Positions 35,735 through 46,601 of a stretch of 64,000 bases of DNA are shown here, in pieces. Positions within the stretch are counted from its first letter, which is position 1. The number at the start of each line of letters is the position of its first letter. The notes beneath the pieces are model-generated. The model saw only the letters and a list, made by a program, of their open reading frames with translations. It ran no database searches and had not been told where the DNA came from. The translations under genes were made by a program, and so were the position numbers. Origin of the DNA: Rhea pennata (taxonomy: Eukaryota; Chordata; Aves; Rheiformes; Rheidae); the NCBI RefSeq assembly GCF_028389875.1, contig NC_084665.1, forward strand, positions 3,286,001 through 3,350,000, read 5' to 3'.

Positions 35735-36000
35735 TACTCAAAGGGAACAGGCTGTAGGGAGAGAGCCAAAGAAATCCACCTCAATCACGTTGAATATTTT
35801 TGAGAAGAACTGCAAGAACAGTTCTTGTCAGCAAGAACCTGCAAGTGGTGGCCAGAGCAAAAAGGCTGCTTGTGGCCTAGGAGTGCTTCAACAGGCCCCA
35901 AAACCCATCACAGCTCCCAGAGCATGGCACAGCTACAGAGCAGGGAGAGAGAGGCAAGTGGAAGTGATGGGCATCCTCCAAGAAGGCAGGAGAGAAGCAG
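35735..36000 (+). repeat. Unidentified repeat, copy B
   Basis: The partner of 33580-33850 in the same orientation: TACTCAAAGGGAACAG, GAGAGCCAAAGAAATCCACC, AACCTGCAAGTGGTGGCC, CTGCTTGTGGCCTAGG, then a GATGGGCATCCTCCAAG block. It is either a local duplication or two insertions of one family. Confidence 0.5.
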
Positions 36001-36539
36001 CCCTGCCAGGACAGAGTAGGTGGCCTGGAAGAGCAGCAGCACTGCCAGCATTGATGGCTGCCTGAAGAAGGGGCTGTTGCTTCACCAGGCTCTGGTGCTC
36101 TGAGCTGTTGACCTCCTAGAAGTGCCAGGGCACCTACAGAAGTCTGGAGCACTGGGTGCAGTCTTAGTACCACATGGATAACTGAGAATGGTAACTAAGA
36201 CCGAGAGGCAAATGGTCAAAGCAAAGCGCTGGAGAGGTGCCACCATATCTAGCAGGGTCTTCTGAAGCAGTCAGCTGCTTTTAGGGAGAGACAATGCTGA
36301 TACCCAGCTGAGATCAAACTATCATGGGTGCAAATGCTGAGATAATGCCAGGCCAGCATAACGGACATGTGACTCTATCCTGCCGCAAAACAAGGTTTTC
36401 ATATTCATCTACAGAATGCTATGAAAATGCAACTCATTCCTGATCCAACTGAATTTCCACAAAAAGCTTCTGCTAAGATCCCTTTAGCAAATGTTCTTAA
36501 AGAAATTAGGCTGTCAAGGATGAAAGGAAAGGTCCTCTC

Positions 36540-37190
36540 ATGCATCTAATGACTGCTTGAAGAAGCGAAAACGCATTGAAGCGGCAAACAAGCTGTTTTG
36601 AGAACAAGACAGAAGCTCTACACAACTGTCCTGGGACATGTGCTGTTCATCAGATGCAGAAATGGGCTAGGAAAGGGAGCAGACAGCAAGGTGGAAAAGT
36701 TTGCTGATGGTTCAAATGATTCAGCTAGTCAGATTGAAAGCTGATGTGAATAGCTGCGTGTTGCTGAGAGACTTGGAGCTCAATGACAAATAAAACACAA
36801 AACTGACAAATGCTAGGTAAAAGAAAAGGTCCTAGTGACAGACTGTAAATTAGACATTAGCATTCAGGAAAGTGACCCTGAAATCCTCGTGGATAATGTT
36901 GGGAAAACACGGACTCTGGAAGAGCTGACGAAAAGGCCAGCAGAACATTAGGTCTGATGAGGAAAAGAAAAGTGTGCTGAAGAAAAGCTCCACAGTAGAA
37001 ACTGTTATACGTTGCTTTGCAAACCCGTGGTGCTCCCCCTTGTTAAACCGTGGTCCCTCCGTGTGCATGAGAAGAACCTCACAGTCTGCTTGGAGCAGCG
37101 TTGCATCAACAGAAAATCTTGCCACAGCTGAAGCTACTGAACAATGCAGGTCCTGGCATGGTCCCTGCAGAAGCTGTTGGCTTTTCTCCA
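36540..37190 (+). mobile_element. Old CR1 LINE fragment (reverse-transcriptase region)
   Basis: GGAGCAGACAGCAAGGTGG followed by AAAGTTTGCTGATGG (about 36696-36710) is the diverged CR1 reverse-transcriptase stretch around the FADD motif, here reading KFADG. Further CR1-like words continue to about 37190. It has no intact open frame and is an ancient remnant. Confidence 0.65.
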
Positions 37191-37982
37191 TCGTGAGGAC
37201 TGACCACTTACCGACTCATCCACTCTCCGCCTGGTCTTTGACTCAGTTGCTTCTCTCAAGCAGTCTCAAACAGCTCGTTCATCCCTGCCTCTTTCCAGGA
37301 CTCCAGAGCCAGCACTACCCTGCTTGGATGGTTGTGTTCCAGAGCCTCTGCTAGCATCAGCTCCGTTTCCATCCTCCGCTAAGGCCCTGCTGAAGAAGAA
37401 ATCTAGTTTGTTGCTGTAGCAGCACCAGAGGAAGGTATCCGGTCAGCTACCCGCAATGGCCGTGGCGCTCCCTGGGCTCTCCCTCCACGCTGGCTTTCAG
37501 AGTATCTGCCAGGCCCCAGCTCCCCGCGCGCTTGAGGGACCGTCCGGCAGGAGCTTTAATTCCTCCGGCAGAGCCTGGCTTTACCTTCAGCTTGCCAGCT
37601 CTGCGGTTCTTTCTGGTTTTCTCTGCACGGACACAACTCCGGCACCTGGAAGGATGCCCCCTTGTCTCCGGGGACCTTCCTCGCCCTGTCGTCCACCCGT
37701 CCTGGCTTCCACCGACCCTCCTCGAGCCAAGCCCAACGGCATTCAAGGCCGCAGCCTGGCATCCTCGGCGCCCCTCGCAGCCGCCGTGCACTCTCAGTTG
37801 CCTTTGGGGCTCCTTTTTCAAGCCGATCTCCTGCTCCCGCCACCAGGCCCCGCTCAGAAGTCGGGCACAGCGGCGACGGGGAGGGTCGCTCGCCTAGGGG
37901 GGCTGCAGAGCGCAGCCGTCCCTGCTCCCCGCCGCGGCCGCCATGACGGGGCCCCTCCGCGGGAAGGAGCGCGCTGTGTTGT

Positions 37983-37996
37983 GGGGGGGGGGGGGG
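37983..37996 (+). repeat. G14 homopolymer in the PACS-like promoter region
   Basis: Fourteen consecutive G bases immediately upstream of the X-box-like element. It could fold as G-quadruplex DNA, but it is also a spot where assembly length is unreliable. Confidence 0.8.
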
Positions 37997-38014
37997 CAGG
38001 CCCAGCCGCTCCCC

Positions 38015-38028
38015 GTTGCCATGGTAAC
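38015..38028. promoter_or_regulatory. RFX-type X-box in the PACS-like promoter
   Basis: GTTGCCATGGTAAC is a near-perfect inverted repeat matching the RFX consensus GTNRCC-N(0-3)-RGYAAC with both half-sites. It lies about 555 bp upstream of the predicted PACS-like start codon in a CpG-rich region. Binding is inferred. Confidence 0.6.
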
Positions 38029-38231
38029 CGCGCGAGCAAGCCAGGGCCGAGGGGCTATTGGGGGGTGGGGGGGCGCGCGCGTTCCCACAACGGCTGCTGG
38101 GCGCGCGCTCGACCGCGCCCCTCAGCGGGCGCGCGCCGGCACGGAGGGGGGGAGCGGGAAGGAGGTGCCAAAACGCTTTAAAGGGACCGCGACCACGCCC
38201 CTCTCCAGCCTCGGGCCGCGACGCCTCTGCC

Positions 38232-38464
38232 ATTGGCTGTTCGGCCCCCCCTCCCAGCCGTCCCCTCTTTTTTCCTCTCCGATTGGCTATCGGGCGCTCC
38301 AGCCCCGCCTCCGTCGTATCCCATTGGCTGCCTGCCAAACCCATAGGCCTCACCCTTTCCCCGCTCCGATTGGCCGATCTGCCCCCCTCCCTGCAGGCCG
38401 CGCCCCGGGCGGGCTGTGATTGGCCGCGGGTCGCCCCAGCCCCGCCTTGCCGCGCTTCGGTTGG
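38232..38464 (+). promoter_or_regulatory. Array of ATTGG (NF-Y/CCAAT) boxes
   Basis: ATTGG occurs at 38232, 38282, 38323, 38369 and 38419, with a one-base variant GTTGG at 38460. Spacings are 50, 41, 46, 50 and 41 bp. All are in the same orientation, most followed by CT or CC, within a TATA-less GC-rich promoter 120-350 bp before the PACS-like ATG. NF-Y binds CCAAT boxes in such promoters as established knowledge. Confidence 0.75.
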
Positions 38465-38582
38465 CCGCCGCGCGTCGCCTGGCCCCGCCCCGCCGCGCGA
38501 GCGAGCGGGCGCGCGCCGAGGCGGAGGCCGGCGGCGAGGCGAGGGGCCCGGGCCGCCCCCCATCGCCAGTGTCGGCGGCGGG

Positions 38583-38785
38583 ATGGCGGCGGCAGCGGCG
38601 GCCGGCGCGTTGGGCTCGGGTCCCACGGCGGGGCCGGCGGCGGCGAGCGGGGCGGCGGCGGCGGCGACGGCGGCGGCGGCGATGGCGGCGGCAGCGGCGG
38701 CGGCGGGCCCCGGGCCGGTCCCGGTGCCCATGAACCTCTTCGCGACGTGGGAGATCGACCGCTCAGCGCCGAGCTGCGTGCCCAG
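38583..38785 (+). CDS. PACS-family sorting protein, first coding exon (partial gene)
   Basis: Encodes about 67 residues and ends in the donor CCCAG|GTACG in phase 2. A low-complexity Ala/Gly/Pro stretch from a GCG/GGC trinucleotide run is followed by VPMNLFATWEIDRSAPSCVPR, the conserved start of the PACS furin-binding region. VPMNLFATWE and SAPSCVPR resemble PACS2 (VPMNLFATWE, SSPSCVPR), while DRS resembles PACS1. PACS proteins bind acidic-cluster motifs on cargo such as furin and sort it between trans-Golgi, endosomes and ER. I chose the ATG at 38583 (G at -3 and +4); the frame is open further upstream but in promoter-like sequence. No second exon (family sequence LCSLTLKKLV) was found before the window ends. 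Whether it is PACS1, PACS2 or a third paralog is open. Confidence 0.85.
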
Positions 38786-39116
38786 GTACGCCGCGGCCGC
38801 GGGCAGGGCGGGCGCGGGAAGCCCCCGGGCCGCCTCCCGCCCGGCGGCCGCCGCGCCGCCGTACCGAGCCGGCGCGCCGGGTTCCGGCCAGGCGTGGGCG
38901 CCCCGCGGGCCGAGTGCGGCTCTCCGCCGCGATGGGCCGCAGAGCGGGGCCTCACCGTGGCCGCGCCGCCTTTCCGGCCCTGAAAGGGGTGACGGCCTCG
39001 ACAGCCGGTGCCCTGGAGCCTGGCGCGGGCTGCCTCGCACCCGCGGCCCCTCGCCCTTCCCTGCGCCCTAGCCCGTAGGCAGCTGAGCTGAAGTTGGATG
39101 GTGTGAACATCATTGC

Positions 39117-39142
39117 CGATGGATGGATGGATGGATGGATGA
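39117..39142 (+). repeat. (GGAT)n microsatellite
   Basis: Six GGAT-type tetramers in a row near the start of PACS-like intron 1. Confidence 0.9.
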
Positions 39143-42100
39143 AGGTATGTCCAGCCTAGACGTACCTGACCGGAAGAATGCCAAGTCCTAGGTCGTTCTT
39201 GGAGTCAGGAGGTGTTGGGTGTGTTGGTGAACTAAGTGTCTTCGGGCTAATTCATCTTATCACGTGAAGTTTTTTCATGAACGTTGAGATCTCTAAGTTG
39301 ATGAGGCTGATTCGAGAAGTCGTCGTGGATCCGCGTGTCTCTGGGCCATGGTAGGGTGCCTGCAAGTGGCATATCAAGTGCCGCACAAAAAATACATGAG
39401 TAAAACTGAAGAGAGGAAAAATAACTGTTCCTGCCGGGGGAAGAACACCAGCCTTTGTGGAAAGGTTGTGGGAGGTTGATGTGCTTGTAGGGAGAAACCT
39501 GGTGGCAGGTTGGAGTAGAAATGTTCTGATGTTCTTCCAATTAGTATGGTAAAGTTGTGTGGCTGTGATGCCCAAGGAGGTCTTGCCCTGAGAAGGCAGC
39601 AGATTGGAAGGAGTTTGCAATGTGATGCATCTGTGAAAAGCCTGGGCAGCTTTGGGCGATGCACACGGAGGCAGAGTCCTATGGAGCAGGAAGCAGTGGT
39701 CCTTTTATAGCTTTAAGGTGACTTGGGGTATTGTTTAGTTGTGGGTAGATTACTCACAAACAGTATTCCAAAGAGCAGCAAAGGATTATCAGACTGACTT
39801 TCTGCAGAAAGAGGAGAAGTTGCAGATGCAGGGAGCTGAATTTAGTGATGGTGAAGCGTGTGTACATAGCCTTCACAAGTGGAGAAGCTACAAGTGTTAG
39901 AGGAGGAATTGCTTTGGGCAAGCCAAAGACAGAATAACTGGGAGACTGAATTTAGAAGTGAGCTACATGGGTGGCAGGATGCAGGTGGGAAGTTTGCTAG
40001 TAGAAATGGTATGTCATCAATTTGAAGCTGTAGGAAGAACTGCTCTTTGGCAGAATGAATTCTGTGCCTTTTCACAAGGATAATTTCCATTAGCATTGGG
40101 TAGACTTGTGTTCTCATGCAAGAACGTATGTGTGTGCTGGCTGCCATGAGGGGCAACCATCTGACACACCATTTCAGAGGAAACCTCCATAGAATTAAAC
40201 TGAAGTTTCCTCTCTGGAATTTCTTAAAATGCAACATTTGTTAACATGGGAAGTAGCTGATGGAAGCTGATTCTTCCTTCAGAGGCATCTACTCTGACAT
40301 GATATGCCGCTATGCCTGCAGAATCAGCAGGTGGCTGGAGAAGTCCCGCCAGGCCAAGATGACCATTGTGGGGATTGGCCTTTACTGTAGATTTCCTAGT
40401 GTTTCATCTCGCCTGCAGGTATTTGTGTTTGCTAAAACTAAAGGGCAATCAAGCCTTGATCCGGGTTGGGTTGATGGTGTGTGTGTGCATTGTGCTTGCT
40501 TGTTACTTGCCCGTGTTCTTACTCTGCTGATATGCTTGTTTTAGTCTTGACATTAGGTTTTTTTGAGGCAGAGGCTCCTGCTGTGCTGTCTGAGTACTCA
40601 GCACAAGTGATCTCTAGTCTGTATTGTACTTGGAGTGTCAGTGTGATAGTGGCAAAATAATACCCATTCAAGTGTAGTAATTCTTTCTGCTCGAGTCTTT
40701 CTGTCTCTAGTTCATGTATAGCCTTAATTCCTCCAGCACTCTTGAGTTTCTAGGGAAAGGAGAACTTTGCCCAGGTCCTAATGCTATAGAATTTGCTTTG
40801 CTTTTTCTAGACACTGTATCGTATGTCTCCACTGTCCCCATGCTCCTTCTTAGGCTTTTCATTTCTTTGGCTTCTGCAGGAGCAGGGCTGGACTAGGTGG
40901 ACCTTTGCAGTGTTGCTGCTCTGTGCTTGGAAATTAATGCGGGACTGTTGAGAGCTAGTTGTCTGGGCCTTCAAAATTTCTGAGAGGTAATCTGGGCTGG
41001 TAAAAATAGGCACTGTGAAGTATAAGCCCCCATGTATGAAACGGTTCTGTAATGTGGTTGTGAGACGTCTGATGCATTGTAGGAGGGCCTTGGTTTTAGA
41101 AGGTGAACTGCCGTGTATAATGGAAGTCTTTCCTGCTGAATCAGAAATACCTTATGCATCACTGAACTAAGCCCATATTCAGTTCTGGAAATTGCTCTCC
41201 TCCCAGAACAGAGGTATCATCCTTCCTACTGGTTCTTTCTGGTTTCAGAGCCATGGTGGGAGAGATCTGTGAACTCTTAATGCCCTTCCTATGAACTGAG
41301 TAAGCACAGCCTGGACCCAGCTGCCTTGGCTCCAGGGGCTCTCAGGGGAGACAGAGTTGGATTTTCTGGGCAGTGGGCTATTAGGCAGGGAAGCAGAAAG
41401 AACTAAGCACCTGGAAACCAAGCAAAGTGCTCTCTGCATCTTCAGTTAAGCTACCCTGTGGGACAGGGATGATTGGCTTCTTATTGCGGTGCCTCAGAAG
41501 GAAAGCAGTCCAGGTTGATTCCTGCTGTGGAGTTTGAAGTGTGCTTCTGCAAAAATAGTCAATCAGCCTTAACTTACGCTTGCAGTTGTCTTATTAAGAG
41601 TGTTCCTGGAGGTGCTCTGGGGAGGGATGAAGAACATTGTTGTGCAAGTAAGTCCCCTTTTCAGTGTACGGAGACCGCAAGCAATGAACTAGAGCTTTTC
41701 CAAAGCAAAATGTCTGTCTGCATCAAAGTAATGTTTTATTTTGTTTTCATGGTTTCATACGCTGATTGGACTCTATGTTTGGAAAAAAATACGTTAAAGG
41801 ACTCTGCACAAATGTGCTTGGGGACTTGCTCCTTTCAAGTAGGGATGTTTTTCTACCTCTCTGAGTAAGACTGCTCTTCCTTTCTCTCCCTTTAATATCT
41901 GCGACTTCTTAACGAATTTGGAAAGAAGATAAGTTTGTGCGGCCATGTTCACTCTACCCTTTCTCCATGACATAGCTCTTGTGTTCAGTGTTATGTGGAT
42001 GTTTTTTCACAGATAAGTCATCACGTTTCTAGACCGAGGTAAGAGTTGTGTTTTAGCTAATGTATCAGAATAGATGAACTGAAACCGCAAAGGCAGAGTC

Positions 42101-42672
42101 TTCTACCTGTACAAATTGTGTTGTGAATGATGTTACGTGGATGCAGATACACTGCATTTGGCCTAGAGTACCTTGTATCTCACTATGATGCTGGAGCGCA
42201 AAAACCATTCCAAGTCTTGCTGCCACCCACACAGTGTGCTCGAACATAGCGTCTCATGCTTCTGGTACCTAGAAGAGCATTGACTTGGAGAAATGCATAT
42301 GATTGGGGCTGACTTTGTTTGTCAGACCGTGAATGTGCACCTTCAAGATATCACCTTTTGGAAGATGTTCTGAATTTGCTATTGTTAAAACTTCCACCCG
42401 TGTGTTTTGGAAAGCCTCAGCGTGATGAATGCTTTCTTGGAAGGGAGAGCTGTTGTTGCAGATATAACTGGAGAGATCCCATAAGTGCTAGCTGCAGTGG
42501 TCCTTAAAAGTGCCAGGAGGCGAATGCTCTCATCTGTGTGGACCCCTTGTCCCATTCAGGCAGAGGGTATCTATTGCCTGTCACTTCACGGAGAAGAGGG
42601 TAAGCTTTCTTTTTTGTACAGCTTCTCGCCTGCTTTCCTTCTCTTTCCTTCTCTTTTCTTTCTTTTTTTTCC

Positions 42673-42690
42673 TTTTTTTTTTTTTTTTTT
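42673..42690 (+). repeat. T18 homopolymer in a pyrimidine-rich tract
   Basis: A run of T within a wider CTTT-rich stretch (about 42620-42690). No poly(A)-tailed SINE was recognised next to it. Confidence 0.85.
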
Positions 42691-45600
42691 GAGGTCCAAA
42701 AGCCTTGTAGTGAGCAGTGCATGTAGCAAAGTATGGAAGAACGTGCTCTCCTCTGGCTCAGCTGCATTCGGCCGGGTTGGCAGTGGTCTCACAGCCCCGT
42801 GGAGGTTGTCTGCTGTCAGCTGTGGTCTCAGGGGGTCCATTTCCTTCTCTGCAAGTCATGCAGGCTTGCTATTCTACAGCTCCTGAGTATTTCTCTTTCT
42901 GAAGCTGCCTTAGTGATGAAGAGTCTCTGAACTGGACGTTCCTTTATGAAACAGTCTTTTTCCAGCTGAAATAATATGTATTTGTCTGTCCAAGATGTTC
43001 TCGAGCAGTTCCCTGGGTAAATTGGGAGTTTTCACTGTAAACTTCCAGCCTCAGCAAAAGCTGCTCTGATTGAATAAGATAGAGAGTTGCACCTCTGGGA
43101 ATGTTAAATGATTCCAGATTGTTCCTTAAAAAAACATTCAGATGCCATGGCAAATCGGAGTAGCTCCAGTCAGCAAGTGCTCCAGAGAGGCCACGGTTTC
43201 TTGTAAGGAAACAGTCTCTTAAAACTGATGATATTTCCCATGTTTGAATTATGATTTCCTTTAGTCCTATATAGAAAACAAAATGTTCTAAACAATCATC
43301 TAATTGCATATTGTTTTTAATATTGTGGACTTGGCTGCGAGCCTGCAAAGTAACCCAGCTGATGTGTCGTCTGCTGTCGCTCTGTGTGGCTTGCCTGTCA
43401 CAGAGGGGCACGTTTGGGATTTCTCCTCTAGCTCCATTATGTTTCCCCTCTGAACGGAGAATAATTGAACTGGTGCCTGTTATTGCATCTTTTTACTCAT
43501 TACTGGAACTCGGGACAAGTGTCCCCTGCTGGCGTGATTGATGGAAGGTGTGCTCCTTTCAGAGAATTAATAGTGACTTTGCTGAAGGCTTAATTTTATT
43601 TGAAGTCCCTGCAATGCTGCCCCTTGGACTAGCTCGCCAGTGTTTCATTTGTTAACTAGGCTGCGTTAGCCCAGTTATCTGATGGCTTATCAAAAACATT
43701 ACGTTGTTCTCATTCTGCTAGTACGCTGCGAGTGCTGATACTGCTTTCTCTAGAGTATTCAATTACTTGTGATTACTAATAGCTGTGTAGTATGCATGTA
43801 GTGCACACTCCTCTTGGACGAAGATCTCCTTACCTTTCTGTTGTGCAGTTTCTTTCCCTTCAGAAGAATAAATTGCTGGGCACTAGTATCCTGTTCTTTC
43901 CTGAAATCTGTGCTGATGCTTTTGTGTAGTTCTTTGCAATGTAGAATGATTCTAGGTTGAACATGTGTCTCCAATCAGCTTCCAAAAAATTATTTCTCAA
44001 AAAGAACCAGAGGCTGAAGACATCCTACATTTTATAGCGTGTCTGATGAGCATCGGGTCAAGGCTATTTTCTGAATACCTTGTGTTCTCATCCGGTCCCA
44101 GCTTTCCGAACCCCAGATGATGGGGAGGCTGTGCTTCTGCTGTTTCTTAACTACATCAAAGCTGGTGGATATTGTACTTATTTTTTTCTGCTGCCTAGCT
44201 TGCAGTGGATGAGGTTAGAGAGTTTGAGAAAACAAGGAGTAAATGTGTCTTTTTTTTTGTGGAGGATGAAGTAGCAGGGACCTGTCTCTAACTCCAGGGA
44301 AGCAGACAGCCTATGTGAGCTTGGTCTGGTACCTAACAGTCTCCTGGATCTTTATCTGAAATGAGGGGACATCACTTTTGGGGTATTTCAGCATACTCAT
44401 CGCAATGGACCCAAAGGAGAGATGCAGCATTTCAGATACCTTAACACATTGCTGCTGTGGTTATAGAGGCCACTCGCTGCTCCGCCGTGAGATTCAGCCC
44501 CAAATTGCGCTGGTGTCTTCTGCGGACCTGTTGCAATGCAGTCACCTTTGTAATTTACTGCCCGTTGTCGTGTCTCACGCTCTGTTTCTCCTACCTCATG
44601 TGGTTTAACCCTGGGAGGGATTCTGTTTAGCAAATGAAAACTCCTGTTGTATTTTGTCTGTTACTCAAGTTCTTGAGTCCTCTTTATTTTCCTGCTGATG
44701 CTGATCTTTGCTCCACTGTAAAACTTAGCCTGTTTTTTTATTCTTCAGTGCAAGCATGTTTTAAGTAATATGAGACCCACAGCCATTGCATATGGGGTCA
44801 CCTCCTGGACTGAAATGTCCAGGCTTAGTGAACAGCTGTTTTAGGCTGCTGTGTATTTTTAACTCTTTCTGTGTACATGATAACAAAAGCTTCTGTGCAG
44901 GCTTTTTGGGATGATGCCAGAACTTGTGTCTTCTGTTGTCCCTACCAGCTTAGTCTGGCCAGTCCCTTTTTTATAGGGACTTTTACTTATTTATATAGTT
45001 TTGGAAGAGCTCATTTGCATCTATTCTGCATTTTTTTCTTGTGCTTCTTTACCTATCAAATAGCAATCCATCCATTCTGTGCCTTATTGGTATGCCTACT
45101 TTCTTCTATTTCTACTTTCCCTCAAAGGCTCTGCACGCTGCTGCTGATAATTTTGGCATTGCTCTCACATTTTTTCCTTGCTTCTGTCATGCCTTGCAAA
45201 CCTATAATTGAGTACTCTTCAGTTCTGAATCTTAGTTTTTCTCTTCTCCATGTAATTTGCTTTTGTTCTCAGAACTGTTCGTTGTGGATTGCCAGTGGCC
45301 ACATTTTGCGCCTGTATGATGGCTTGTATTTTTCAGCTGGACCCTGTTCCTGGTGTGCTCGAGATGTTTTTTTAATGGCTTTGAGGTTTTCTTTCTCCGC
45401 TAATGGATATCATTTTTTCCCCTTTTGTCAGACTTTCTGAATTTTCTTGTATGCACTTCCCAGAAATACAGTACTCCTAGACTGCATTTTCTTTCAGTCC
45501 TCTCATACTTTGCATTTGAGGCTGTTGGGTCTGAGCATTTCTTCCTTTCTCCTGTGCTCCTTTGTTAGAAGGAATCATGCTGATTCGGGATGTCCATTTG

Positions 45601-46063
45601 GATTTCACAGTATATGGCATGTAGGTCTAACTGACTCATATGGCATATAGGTATAATTGACTCATTTTCTCCCTGATGATTGTCAAGTCCCTTGACTTTT
45701 CAAGCTTACATTGTGCCTGCTGTGTCCCATAAGCTCCAGTTAGTCCAAAGGACAACCTTTCTGTTACTCTGCATTTACACTTTGTTCGTCTCACCTATGT
45801 ATTGGCAATGCTGTTTTCTGGGAATGTGACCAGGTCACCCCGTACTTTGGGGAGCTGCTCCTCCCGTGAAGATCCGAGCAAAGAACTGAATCGTGTAGGT
45901 CCTGGTTATTAGCAGTTTACGTTGCAAGTGGATGAAAAGCTTAAGTACAAATTTGCCAGTTGTGGTGAAAATTATTCTCTCGGTTGAAAGAGTCGTAACC
46001 ATGCAGCTCTTCAGAATTAAATATATTTAAAAGTTTTTTATTAGGTTATAAAGATGCTTTGAA

Positions 46064-46501
46064 ATGGATACTCAAGCTGGTTTGTCACTATCTGCTCCAC
46101 ATACCTGTGTTACTACTTTTATGTCGCTTAAGTCCTTGCTCTGTGCTCTCTTCCCAGATGTATCTTCCCATGGCACCATCTTCTTGTCAGCTGGCGTGGA
46201 GACCTCCACTAGGATAGACCGGACAGTGGAGGATGTCCATGCTTTAAGTCACTGTAGCAAGGTTTGCAAGACTGATGTCTGTTGGGACCTGAGCAAATGC
46301 GTGCAGGAGTGAAATGAAAGCGGGTTGTTGTGGGTCAATGAACTAACCTTGACTTCATCTCGCTGCTTTTCCTGTCTTGGCTGCGTTGGGACGTCTCCAG
46401 TGGATTTGGAGGTGCTGAGGTATACCATCGCAGGCTCTGCTACGGTGATGAGCAGGATGCAGCCTGAGCTCTACCCACATGCGTTTTGAAACTTTAATAA
46501 A
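46064..46501 (+). other. Possible terminal exon with polyadenylation site inside the PACS-like intron
   Basis: A CTCTTCCCAG acceptor-like tract at about 46150-46159 is followed by open sequence. A canonical AATAAA sits at 46496-46501, followed within 35 bases by GT-rich and T-rich sequence typical of a cleavage site. An open frame in the third part ends with a TGA only a few bases before the AATAAA. I do not recognise the encoded peptides in any frame. It may be an alternative last exon, a non-coding transcript end, or chance. Confidence 0.25.
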
Positions 46502-46581
46502 ATGTACTTGTTAATGTGTTGTGAGCCCCTTTTTTTCCTCGTGTAGACAAGGCTGTTTTTGTAGTCGCTTGCTGCTTTGTG

Positions 46582-46599
46582 GTGTTAATTAATTAACAC
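46582..46599. promoter_or_regulatory. Perfect 18-bp palindrome with HNF1-like half-sites
   Basis: GTGTTAATTAATTAACAC equals its own reverse complement. It contains GTTAAT and ATTAAC half-sites of the HNF1 type, but with a 2-bp rather than 1-bp spacer, and two overlapping TTAATTAA cores. Confidence 0.4.
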
Positions 46600-46601
46600 A
46601 T

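Larger units (their letters stand above)
32861..37980. other. Intergenic region between divergent TMEM121-like and PACS-like genes
   Basis: About 5 kb. It contains a GGGA microsatellite (about 33114-33136), two diverged copies of an unidentified repeat (33580-33850 and 35735-36000) and an old CR1 fragment (about 36540-37190). No gene was recognised. Confidence 0.65.
38786..46059 (+). other. PACS-like gene intron 1, left part
   Basis: Apparent first-intron sequence. It includes a GGAT microsatellite (39117-39142) and an 18-base T run (42673-42690). A 190-codon open frame at 44871-45440 lies in T-rich DNA and is probably chance. No PACS exon 2 or other gene was identified. Confidence 0.6.

Noticed and set aside
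37556-39040. 494-codon minus-strand open frame across the PACS-like promoter and exon 1
   Set aside because: It lies antisense to a recognisable PACS exon in CpG-rich DNA, where stops are rare. The translation is Arg/Pro/Ala low complexity with no known domain.
44871-45440. 190-codon open frame with hydrophobic Phe/Leu/Cys/Ser-rich translation
   Set aside because: It lies in T-rich DNA, where stop codons are depleted by composition. No conserved membrane-protein pattern or family was recognised.
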